A stretch of DNA of 64,000 nt. Origin: Bizionia myxarmorum. GTDB taxonomy: Bacteria; Bacteroidota; Bacteroidia; Flavobacteriales; Flavobacteriaceae. Positions 26,995 through 34,196 of this stretch are shown here, one piece after another (position 1 is the stretch's first letter; every line of letters starts with the position of its first letter). The translations under genes and the position numbers were made by a program. The notes under the pieces were generated by a model that was given only the letters and a program-made list of their open reading frames with translations, was not told where the DNA came from and did not search any database. The stretch lies in contig NZ_VSKK01000005.1 in the NCBI RefSeq assembly GCF_008086205.1, forward strand, positions 62,001-126,000. The letters run 5' to 3'.

Positions 26995-27774
26995 ATGCGC
27001 TATTTATTAATTATTTTAAGTTTGGTGTTTTGCCAAATGGGCTTTGCTCAAAATACAGCCGTTTCAACTAATGAAACTTTAAAATTCACGGCAGCTTATA
27101 ACATGTCTGGTATTATGACGGATTTGGCTGAAGTTTCTATGGAAACTGGTTTGGTAAAAACCTCCAAAGCCACCTTATTACGATTGAGATTAACGGCGAC
27201 AACTTACAGTAAATGGGATAGCTTTTTTAAAATACGCGATTTATATGAAAGTTATGTAAGCCCAACTACCCTAACGCCATATTTGCATAAACGTGATATT
27301 AATGAAGGTGGCTATTATAAATTTATGCAATATAAATTTCAACATAAATCTAAAACCATTGCTAGTACCAAGAAAAAACGTCGTGGAGATGGCACTATTT
27401 GGGAGGAAAATAAAAGTCTTTCTGTTGGAAGTTCTACCAATGATATTGTTACCAGCATTTATAAAATTAGAAACTTAAATTTAGATGAAGCTGTTAAAGG
27501 AAAAACCTTTCCTATGACTATTATTTTTGATAATAAAGAATTTAAAGCGTCAGTTGTTTATTTAGGAACTGAAACCATAAGTACAGGAATTGGTAAAAAA
27601 TTATGTCATAAATTAGCTATTTCTGTTAATAATAGTACTGTTTTAAAAGGTTCTAATGACAATTTATTGTGGTTAACGGCCGATGCTAACAAAATACCTG
27701 TTCATGCCAAATTTAAAATTGCAGTTGGTAATGGAGAATTAAAAATCAAATCGGCTTCTGGTTTAAAAAACTAA
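26995..27774 (+). CDS. DUF3108 domain periplasmic protein
   Basis: A 259-aa exported protein with a signal peptide (MRYLLIILSLVFCQMGFAQ). The body matches the DUF3108 pattern of Bacteroidota: an opening NETLKFTAAYNMSGIMTDLAEVS-type strand pair, RLRLTATTYSKWDSFFKIRD, a conserved central YKIRNLNLDEAVKGKTFPMT, then a final WLTADANKIPVHAKFKIAVG hairpin. These proteins are thought to have an all-beta, lipid-binding-like fold; their role is not established. It is 7 bases upstream of the acidic-tail membrane protein, so the two are probably cotranscribed. Confidence 0.75.
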   Translation: MRYLLIILSLVFCQMGFAQNTAVSTNETLKFTAAYNMSGIMTDLAEVSMETGLVKTSKATLLRLRLTATTYSKWDSFFKIRDLYESYVSPTTLTPYLHKRDINEGGYYKFMQYKFQHKSKTIASTKKKRRGDGTIWEENKSLSVGSSTNDIVTSIYKIRNLNLDEAVKGKTFPMTIIFDNKEFKASVVYLGTETISTGIGKKLCHKLAISVNNSTVLKGSNDNLLWLTADANKIPVHAKFKIAVGNGELKIKSASGLKN

Positions 27775-27781
27775 TTATTTT

Positions 27782-28216
27782 ATGAGAATTCTTTTTATAA
27801 TTTTAAGTGTTATTTCAGCGGTATTAGCGGTTATTCTAGCTGTTTTACCACTATCTAATTTGGCTTTTATTCCGGCTTTATTAGCACTCATTTTTGGCGT
27901 TTTGGCATTCTATTTATCCAATAAACAGGAAAAACCGAAGCACACCATTAAATTGGCTTTCTTATTAACACTAATTGCAATTTCTTTTTCTACTTATAAA
28001 GCTATTTTTAATACCTCTGAAGTTGGAAATATTGAAAAGCTTGAAGAAACCCAGAAAAAATCGGAAGCTGAAGCTATTGAAGAATTGGAAGATTTGGATT
28101 TAGAAGATTTCGATTTGGAGGAACTTGAGATAGAAGAAATAGACATTGAAGAAATTGAGATAGAAGAAATAGATATACAAGATATAGACTTGGAAGATAT
28201 TGATATAGAAATATAA
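27782..28216 (+). CDS. Membrane protein with acidic pentad-repeat tail
   Basis: A 144-aa protein. Residues 1-48 hold two hydrophobic helices (about 2-22 and 28-46), and a third lies at about 57-76. Residues 102-144 are eight consecutive five-residue units of the form (L/I)-(E/Q)-(E/D)-(L/I/F)-(D/E), such as LEDLD, IEEID and IQDID, with a partial ninth. The tail has no basic residues and alternates acid and hydrophobic positions. The membrane part resembles small uncharacterised membrane proteins of Flavobacteriaceae. No function is assigned. It follows the DUF3108 gene closely and ends before a hairpin terminator. Confidence 0.7.
   Translation: MRILFIILSVISAVLAVILAVLPLSNLAFIPALLALIFGVLAFYLSNKQEKPKHTIKLAFLLTLIAISFSTYKAIFNTSEVGNIEKLEETQKKSEAEAIEELEDLDLEDFDLEELEIEEIDIEEIEIEEIDIQDIDLEDIDIEI
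28085..28213 (+). repeat. Tandem acidic 15-bp/5-aa repeats
   Basis: Eight pentads plus three residues, at residues 102-144 of the membrane protein. Codons vary between units (GAA/GAT/GAG, ATA/ATT/TTG), so the repeat is held at protein level rather than being a recent slippage product. Confidence 0.75.
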
Positions 28217-28238
28217 AGATCATAGGTTTCAATCATTT

Positions 28239-28272
28239 AAAAAAGATAATACGTTGGTAATATCTTTTTTTT
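28239..28272 (+). terminator. Terminator after the DUF3108 operon
   Basis: AAAAAAGATA and its complement TATCTTTTTT form the stem, with a short inner TAC/GTA pairing and one mismatch. The 3' arm runs into a T8 tract. It lies directly before the first M28 peptidase gene. Confidence 0.7.
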
Positions 28273-28300
28273 GTTTAATTTGAATGTAAAATTGCTATTA

Positions 28301-29338
28301 ATGAAAGGACTTTTTATTGCTTCGGCATTGGCATTGGTTGGATCTTGTGCCAATACGCGCTATTCAACAAAAATTGAAAATATAAAAAACAATATCCAAC
28401 TTTCGGATAGTACAACCGTTATGCGGTATGCCCAAACTATTACGTCCAGTGAATTAAAAACGCATCTTTACGCCTTTGCCTCGGAAGATTTTCAAGGTCG
28501 AAAAACAGGTGAACTTGGGCAAAAAAAGGCATCCGATTTTATAAAAAACTTTTACATTTCACAAGGAATTACTTCACCTATAAACGATAGTTTATATTTT
28601 CAAACCATTCCAAAAAATTTCTTACCAAATAATATAAATGCTTCTGAAAATGTTTTGGCATTCATAAAAGGATCTGAAAATCCAGAAGAAGTCCTTATTA
28701 TTTCGGCACATTTAGATCATTTAGGTCTTGAAAATGATGAGATATTTAAAGGAGCAGATGATAATGGCTCTGGAACAACGGCTTTAATGGAAATGGCACA
28801 AGCCTTTAAAATGGCTGAAAAAGATGGTTTTTCTCCAAAAAGAAGTATCCTTTTTTTACACCTAACGGGTGAAGAAATTGGCTTGTATGGATGCGAATAT
28901 TATATAGCAAATCCTATTTTCGACCTTAAAAAAACCATCGCTAATTTAAATATTGATATGATTGGTCGTGTGGATAACAAACATAAAAACAATCCAGATT
29001 ATCTCTATGTTATTGGTGCGGATAGAATTAGTAAGGAATTGCATTTTATCTCTGAAAAAGTTAACGAGGCCTATTTCAACATAAATTTAGATTATACTTA
29101 TAATAATGAAGAAGATCCTAATAAATTTTACTTTAGATCGGATCATTATAAATTCGCATTAAAAGATATTCCTGTTATTTTTTATTTCAATGGTGAACAC
29201 GAAGATTACCATAAGGTTTCAGATACGCCAGACAAAATTGATTATGATTTATTAACCAGAAGAACCCAACTTATATTTGCTACCGCTTGGCATTTGGCCA
29301 ATCAAGAAAATCCCTTAATCCGCAACGAGAACATCTAA
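28301..29338 (+). CDS. M28-family zinc peptidase lipoprotein (short form)
   Basis: A 345-aa protein. The ATG at 28301 is chosen over a TTG at 28271 because that TTG lies in the terminator T-run and because MKGLFIASALALVGSC is a complete lipoprotein signal with the Cys at 16. The catalytic domain shows the M28 zinc ligands: SAHLDH, GADDNGSG, LTGEEIG, NIDMIGR and HEDYHKVSDTPDK. M28 enzymes are di-zinc amino- or carboxypeptidases. Compared with the paralogue just downstream it lacks the PA-type insert, going directly from an N-terminal helical region to ENVLAFIKGSENPEE. It is probably anchored in the periplasm or on the outer membrane. Confidence 0.85.
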   Translation: MKGLFIASALALVGSCANTRYSTKIENIKNNIQLSDSTTVMRYAQTITSSELKTHLYAFASEDFQGRKTGELGQKKASDFIKNFYISQGITSPINDSLYFQTIPKNFLPNNINASENVLAFIKGSENPEEVLIISAHLDHLGLENDEIFKGADDNGSGTTALMEMAQAFKMAEKDGFSPKRSILFLHLTGEEIGLYGCEYYIANPIFDLKKTIANLNIDMIGRVDNKHKNNPDYLYVIGADRISKELHFISEKVNEAYFNINLDYTYNNEEDPNKFYFRSDHYKFALKDIPVIFYFNGEHEDYHKVSDTPDKIDYDLLTRRTQLIFATAWHLANQENPLIRNENI

Positions 29339-29454
29339 TCACTTGTTAAAGTTTGTTAAATGTAAATGCGGTATCCATTGAAATGCTAGGTTTTTTCGTA
29401 ATATCGCATATTACACTAAAGTTATTTATATATTAACATTACTTACAAATAATT

Positions 29455-31008
29455 ATGAAAAAATCTGTCATTCTATTAAGTGCTACCCTACTAGCATTTA
29501 GTTGTGGTTCCACACAGGAAAAACAAACTACAGCAAAAACTCCAGAACCTGCAAATCCTATTGAGTATGGAAACACCATTACATCAGCCGAATTAAAGGA
29601 AATGCTATACATCTATGCTTCAGATGAGTTTGAAGGCAGACTTACAGGTGCAAAAGGTCAAAAAATGGCTGTAGAATATTTAAAGCAACAGTATATTAAT
29701 ATGGATGTAAAAGCTGCCAAAGCGGACGGTAATTACTTCCAAGATGTACCATTAGAAATAATGGAAGCTCCAAAAGTAAACTTTACGGTTAATGGAAAAA
29801 CTTTTACAATGGTAGATGATTACGTTTCGGCTTCATCTTCTAAAAATGGTTCTGTTTCTGTTAATGAAATTGTCTTTGCCGATTATGGTATTGACGATGA
29901 AAAATATGATAGTTACGCTAGTTTAGACGTAAAAGGTAAAGTGGTTTTAATTAGATCTGGTGAGCCAAAAAGCGCTGATGGAAACTATGTAATTAGTGGT
30001 ACAGATGAAAGCTCAAGCTGGTCTAATTTCAGACAAGAATATTCTGCAAAACGTGACGCAGCTGAAAAGCGCGGTGCAGCAGCCGTTTTATTTTATTACC
30101 CAGAAGTATACGAAATGGCTTCTAAACGTTTTGGAGGTTCAAATGGTCGTATGTCATTAAAAGGCGAAGGTGAGAGTATGTATTATTTCTTAATCAATAC
30201 AGATTTAGCCAAAGCTATTATGCCAAGTATTGAAACAGCTACTAAATCTAAAACTATTTCAGTTCCTATGAATATGGAGTATGTAAATTCTGCAAATGAA
30301 TTTATGTCTGAAAACGTAGCGGCATTTATTAAAGGATCCGAAAAGCCAGATGAAATTATAGTTATCTCTGCGCATTTAGATCATGAAGGTATTAAAGATG
30401 GCGAAATTTACAATGGCGCTGATGATGATGGTTCTGGTACCGTAGCTATAGTTGAAATTGCTGAAGCTTTTAAAACAGCCGTTAAAAATGGACATAGACC
30501 TAAGCGTTCAATTTTATTCTTGCACGTTACTGGTGAAGAAAAAGGACTTTTAGGTTCTCAATATTATACCGATATGGAACCACTTTTCCCATTGGCAAAT
30601 ACCGTTGCAAACTTAAATATTGATATGATTGGTCGTACGGATCCAAAACGTACGGGTGCAGATAATTATATTTATTTAATTGGAAGTGATAAATTAAGTA
30701 CAGAGTTGCATAACATTTCAGAAGAAATGAATGAAACGTACATGAATATTGAATTAGATTATACGTTTAATGATGATAATGATCCTAACCGTTTTTACTA
30801 CCGTTCTGATCATTATAACTTTGCTAAAAACAATATTCCTGTTATTTTCTACTTCAACGGAACACATGATGATTATCACCAGCCAAGTGATACACCAGAC
30901 AAAATTCGTTATGATTTATTAGAAAACAGAACACGTTTAGTATTTTATACGGCTTGGGAATTAGCCAACCGTGAAAATAGAATCAAAGTGGATAAGGCAG
31001 TAAAATAA
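29455..31008 (+). CDS. M28-family zinc peptidase lipoprotein with PA domain
   Basis: A 517-aa lipoprotein with lipobox LAFSC at about 13-17. The order is signal, an N-terminal region (ELKEMLYIYASDEFEGRLTG), a PA-type insert at about 120-270 (YDSYASLDVKGKVVLIRSGE ... AEKRGAAAVLFYYP), then the M28 catalytic domain with ligands SAHLDH, GADDDGSG, VTGEEKG, NIDMIGR and HDDYHQPSDTPDK. It probably trims peptides outside the cytoplasm. It is a paralogue of the preceding gene. A rho-independent terminator follows, convergent with tRNA-His. Confidence 0.9.
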   Translation: MKKSVILLSATLLAFSCGSTQEKQTTAKTPEPANPIEYGNTITSAELKEMLYIYASDEFEGRLTGAKGQKMAVEYLKQQYINMDVKAAKADGNYFQDVPLEIMEAPKVNFTVNGKTFTMVDDYVSASSSKNGSVSVNEIVFADYGIDDEKYDSYASLDVKGKVVLIRSGEPKSADGNYVISGTDESSSWSNFRQEYSAKRDAAEKRGAAAVLFYYPEVYEMASKRFGGSNGRMSLKGEGESMYYFLINTDLAKAIMPSIETATKSKTISVPMNMEYVNSANEFMSENVAAFIKGSEKPDEIIVISAHLDHEGIKDGEIYNGADDDGSGTVAIVEIAEAFKTAVKNGHRPKRSILFLHVTGEEKGLLGSQYYTDMEPLFPLANTVANLNIDMIGRTDPKRTGADNYIYLIGSDKLSTELHNISEEMNETYMNIELDYTFNDDNDPNRFYYRSDHYNFAKNNIPVIFYFNGTHDDYHQPSDTPDKIRYDLLENRTRLVFYTAWELANRENRIKVDKAVK

Positions 31009-31030
31009 TTTACCACTCAATAATTTATAA

Positions 31031-31072
31031 AGCCTAATACGGAGAGCCATCTCTGCATTAGGCTTTTTTTTT
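31031..31072 (+). terminator. Terminator of the M28 peptidase gene
   Basis: AGCCTAAT and ATTAGGCT pair at the base, with an inner GGAGA/TCTC pairing, followed by a T9 run on the plus strand. Confidence 0.85.
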
Positions 31073-31111
31073 GCTGAAGTATTTGCAGGTCGAACCATGA
31101 CCGAACTGCAC

Positions 31112-31144
31112 AAAAAAAGCCTTCCAGAATTCTGAAAGGCTTTT
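31112..31144 (-). terminator. Terminator of tRNA-His
   Basis: On the minus strand, AAAAGCCTTTCAGAA pairs with TTCTGGAAGGCTTTTTTT, with one offset base, and ends in a T-run. It begins about 8 bases after the tRNA 3' end. Confidence 0.8.
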
Positions 31145-31152
31145 CAATTTTG

Positions 31153-31227
31153 GGTGGAAGACGGGATTCGAACCCGCGACCCTTGGTACCACAAACCAAT
31201 GCTCTAACCAACTGAGCTACAACCACC
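31153..31227 (-). tRNA. tRNA-His (GTG anticodon)
   Basis: The minus strand folds as a cloverleaf: D-arm AGCTCAGTTGGTTAGAGC, anticodon stem TTGGT/ACCAA around loop TTGTGGT (anticodon GTG), and T-arm GCGGGTTCGAATCCCGT. The acceptor 5' GTGGTTG pairs with 3' CTTCCAC, leaving two adjacent U-U oppositions (5:68 and 6:67). The extra 5' G (G-1) opposite C73 is the histidine identity element. CCA is not fully encoded. It is followed by its own terminator. Confidence 0.95.
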
Positions 31228-31288
31228 ATTTTAAATAGGTCTGCAAATGTAATTCTTTTCCTATTTGTTACAAACTATTTTTGAAAAA

Positions 31289-32011
31289 TTATTTTAAATC
31301 AAATAAACTATTTACAGCCGGATACCGCTCCACGGTAAACCCTTCAGCGTAATTAACACCAACTATCCGCCCTAAATCTCGAGCCCTATAGTCCACACTA
31401 TCAGTGAAATTCTTACTAGAAATAGGGGTTTCTGGCTCGGTACTTTTAGCGTCATAAAATTGGGTTTTATAAGCATAAACAGCCGCTATTTTCTTTTCCA
31501 TAAAACCAGAAATATCTACTACAAAGTCCGGTTCCAGGTATTTCCATTGAATATAATGATAAACTTGCTTCGGTCGCCATGGTTTTTGCGGCGTATCAGA
31601 ACCGTCTAAAGTGGTTTTCACTTTAATCAAACCACTTAAAAAGCACGCATCACTTACGGCACTACTCCCCTTTCCATGATCAATATGTCGATCAGTAATA
31701 GCGTTACACAAAATTATTTCGGGTTGGTATTTACGAATGACTTTAATAATTTCAAGTTGATGGGCTTTATCGTTACTAAAAAAACCATCGGCGAAGCCTA
31801 AATTTTCCCGTACAGAAACGCCTAAAATGCGCGCTGCTTCTGTGGATTCCGCGTCCCGCGTTTCTGCAGTTCCACGGGTTCCTAATTCACCACGGGTTAA
31901 ATCAATAATGCCTACTGTTTTACCTTGGGCAATTTCTTTCGCTATAGTACCACCACAACCCAATTCTACATCATCAGGATGGGCGCCAATTGCTAAAATA
32001 TCTAGTTTCAT
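31289..32011 (-). CDS. bshB1: Bacillithiol biosynthesis deacetylase BshB1
   Basis: A 240-aa PIG-L/LmbE-family zinc hydrolase. It removes the acetyl group from GlcNAc-malate in the second step of bacillithiol synthesis. The zinc-binding AHPDD motif is at 10-14 and the third ligand is His112 in DRHIDHGKGSS. The opening MKLDILAIGAHPDDVELGCGG and the overall length match the BshB1 family of Bacteroidota. It is 11 bases downstream of a cystathionine gamma-synthase-like gene on the same strand. This link to cysteine supply is sensible, because cysteine is the last building block of bacillithiol. Confidence 0.92.
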   Translation of the reverse strand: MKLDILAIGAHPDDVELGCGGTIAKEIAQGKTVGIIDLTRGELGTRGTAETRDAESTEAARILGVSVRENLGFADGFFSNDKAHQLEIIKVIRKYQPEIILCNAITDRHIDHGKGSSAVSDACFLSGLIKVKTTLDGSDTPQKPWRPKQVYHYIQWKYLEPDFVVDISGFMEKKIAAVYAYKTQFYDAKSTEPETPISSKNFTDSVDYRARDLGRIVGVNYAEGFTVERYPAVNSLFDLK

Positions 32012-32022
32012 ATATTAATATA

Positions 32023-33174
32023 TTATGTAATATTTTTAAGAGCTTGTTCAATATCAGCCTTTAAATCCTTTATAGATTCTATTCCTACTGAAAAGCGTAT
32101 AAGTTGATTGCTGATACCTATGGCATCACGTTCTTCCTGCGTTAAAAGTGCATGAGACGTCAAATAAGGCGATAAAACCGTGCTTTCTACACCAGCTAAA
32201 CTCATAGAAGATTTAATTAGCTGTAATTGCTTTTGAAATTTTAAAGATTCAAGTCCGTCGCGCAATACAAAAGACATCATAGCGCCAAAACCGTGCATCT
32301 GTTTTTTAGCTAATTTGTGCTGTGGATGCGCTTTTAAGCCTGGATAATAAACCTGTTTCACATCGGGATGTTTATCCAAGTATTTGGCTAATTTTCTAGC
32401 ATTCTTTGTTTGTACCTTTACACGCAATGCTAATGTTTTCATACTGCGTTCCAACATCCATACAGTAAAGTCACTTAAATTACCTCCAAAGTTTTTAGCT
32501 ACGTGCCAAATTTCACCTATTAATTCATCAGAAGCTGCTAACGCACCAGCTAAAATATCACTATGTCCACCTAAATACTTAGTAGCCGAATGCATCACAA
32601 TATCGATGCCGAAATCTATAGGCGTTTGGTTAATTGGGCTAGCAAAGGTATTATCAATACTGCTTAAAAGATTATGAGCTTTGGCCAATTTAGCAACACC
32701 TTCAATATCTGTTATCGTTAATAAGGGATTTGACGGTGTTTCAATATGAATTAACTTGGTGTTTGGCTGAATTGCAGCTTCAAAATCTGAAACGTCATAA
32801 CCATCTGTAAAGGTAAATTCAATACCATATTTAGGAAATTCCTCCCGTATAAAGTGACTTGCACCACCATATAACGTATTCTGCACTACTAAATGGTCGC
32901 CAGATTTTAAAAAGGTCAAAAACATGGCACTTAAAGCAGCCATACCAGATCCAAAAATTAAAGCGCCTTCTGTATGTTCCAAAGCGGCAATTTTTTTAAC
33001 CAAATGTTCTTGGTTTGGTGTATTAAAATAGCGTGGATAACGCTTGACATCTACACCCTCAAACTCATAAGAAGTAGACAGGTAAATGGGTGATACAGCG
33101 CCTTTAAACTGTTCATCGGTAACTTCACCAACATGGGTGCAAATAGTGTTAATACCGAATTTGGAATGCTTCAT
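32023..33174 (-). CDS. Cystathionine gamma-synthase/lyase-like PLP enzyme
   Basis: A 383-aa trans-sulfuration enzyme of the Cys/Met metabolism PLP family. The start is taken at ATG 33174 (MKHSKFGINTICTHVGE); a TTG three codons upstream is less likely. The PLP lysine lies in SATKYLGGHSDILAGAL (Lys199), with YGG in the substrate region (LYGGASHF) and the conserved IETPSNPLL. It handles sulfur transfer between homocysteine and cysteine; synthase and lyase activities cannot be separated by eye. It is the first gene of a likely operon with bshB1. Confidence 0.85.
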   Translation of the reverse strand: MKHSKFGINTICTHVGEVTDEQFKGAVSPIYLSTSYEFEGVDVKRYPRYFNTPNQEHLVKKIAALEHTEGALIFGSGMAALSAMFLTFLKSGDHLVVQNTLYGGASHFIREEFPKYGIEFTFTDGYDVSDFEAAIQPNTKLIHIETPSNPLLTITDIEGVAKLAKAHNLLSSIDNTFASPINQTPIDFGIDIVMHSATKYLGGHSDILAGALAASDELIGEIWHVAKNFGGNLSDFTVWMLERSMKTLALRVKVQTKNARKLAKYLDKHPDVKQVYYPGLKAHPQHKLAKKQMHGFGAMMSFVLRDGLESLKFQKQLQLIKSSMSLAGVESTVLSPYLTSHALLTQEERDAIGISNQLIRFSVGIESIKDLKADIEQALKNIT

Positions 33175-33365
33175 AAACTTCAATTTTTTGAGTTACTAAA
33201 TTACGAATAATCTACTACTTCAACAACGCATTAATCAGTGCATTTTCAAAAAAGATTGAAATATTGTAGGAATTAATTTTAACGTAAATTAAATATAATA
33301 TTGACTATCAGTCATTTAACATATTATTAAAAAATAATTGTAAAATTATAACTATCTTTACAATT

Positions 33366-33737
33366 ATGACGACAACGGAAAAAACAGAAAGCGCGACCTT
33401 TTTAAAGGAATCCTTAAACTATCTCGAGAATTTAGGTTATGACAACATCAAAGCGGATGTTGAAGGCTATGAATCGCCAAAATCTTATCACAAAAAAGGT
33501 TCTGATATTACCATTACACCTAATATCGTTGCTGAAAAAGCAGGTAGAAAACATTATTTTGAAATCAGTTTAAAATCTGATGAACCTATTCTTCTTAAAT
33601 CAAAATGGCGCTTTTTAGACGTTTTAACACGTATGAAAGATCACCGTTTTAGAATTATAACCCGTCGTGGTCATTATAAATTCACACAAGACATGCTTGA
33701 TGATTTAAATATGGACAAAGATCCTATTAAATTATAA
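33366..33737 (+). CDS. Conserved hypothetical protein, possible nuclease-like fold
   Basis: A 123-aa cytoplasmic protein I do not recognise by name. A helical start (about 8-22) is followed by SDITITPNIVAEKAGRKHYF, EISLKSDEPILLKSKWRFLD and RFRIITRRGHYKF. The arrangement Asp...Tyr-Phe-Glu-Ile-Ser...Lys followed by a helix and a final strand is reminiscent of restriction-endonuclease-like folds, but the usual ExK is not present, so a catalytic role is doubtful. It looks like a single gene. Its last 6 bases overlap the convergent mscL. Confidence 0.6.
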   Translation: MTTTEKTESATFLKESLNYLENLGYDNIKADVEGYESPKSYHKKGSDITITPNIVAEKAGRKHYFEISLKSDEPILLKSKWRFLDVLTRMKDHRFRIITRRGHYKFTQDMLDDLNMDKDPIKL

Positions 33738-34184
33738 GCCCTTACTTTTAGATTTTAATAACGTATTCTGCTCTTCCACCAAATCAGTTAATTTGGTGAG
33801 GAGCTCTATATCTTTAGGCGTAGAAACAGTTTTGTTCTTTGGGTCTTGAGATTTGGTACGTAATCTATTGAGAAATTTCACTATTATAAAAATAGTAAAT
33901 CCTACAATTAAAAAGTCTAAAAGCGCTTCACTGAAGGCGCCATATCCTATAGCCACTTCATCACCAATCTTTTCACCACTACTATTTAAAACCTCTTGAC
34001 GCAGAATAATTCGTTTGTTGGATAAATTAACGCCTTCTACTAATAATGACAAAGGCGGTAAAAACACCTGTTTAACAAGCACATCTACTAGCTTGTTAAA
34101 AGCGGCACCGATAATTATACCGATAGCCATATCCATCATATTACCTTTTACGGCAAACTCTTTGAATTCTCTTAAAAACTTCAC
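33732..34184 (-). CDS. mscL: Large-conductance mechanosensitive channel MscL
   Basis: A 150-aa channel protein forming a pentameric pore in the inner membrane that releases solutes on osmotic downshock. The N-terminal MKFLREFKEFAVKGNMMDMAIGIIIGAAFNKLVD is the classic amphipathic helix plus TM1. TM2 is at about 85-108 (ALLDFLIVGFTIFIIVKFLN), and the C-terminal helix is charged. The start codon is GTG. It lies 12 bases downstream of the ccsBA gene on the same strand and overlaps the convergent hypothetical gene by 6 bases. Confidence 0.95.
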   Translation of the reverse strand: MKFLREFKEFAVKGNMMDMAIGIIIGAAFNKLVDVLVKQVFLPPLSLLVEGVNLSNKRIILRQEVLNSSGEKIGDEVAIGYGAFSEALLDFLIVGFTIFIIVKFLNRLRTKSQDPKNKTVSTPKDIELLTKLTDLVEEQNTLLKSKSKGL

Positions 34185-34196
34185 AGCTATAGCCTT

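Noticed and set aside
28271-28300. TTG start 10 codons upstream of the first M28 peptidase
   Set aside because: The TTG lies in the T-run of the preceding terminator, and the ATG at 28301 begins a perfect lipoprotein signal.
31017-31229. 70-aa minus-strand open frame over the tRNA-His region
   Set aside because: It runs through the tRNA gene and two terminators, so it is not a protein gene.
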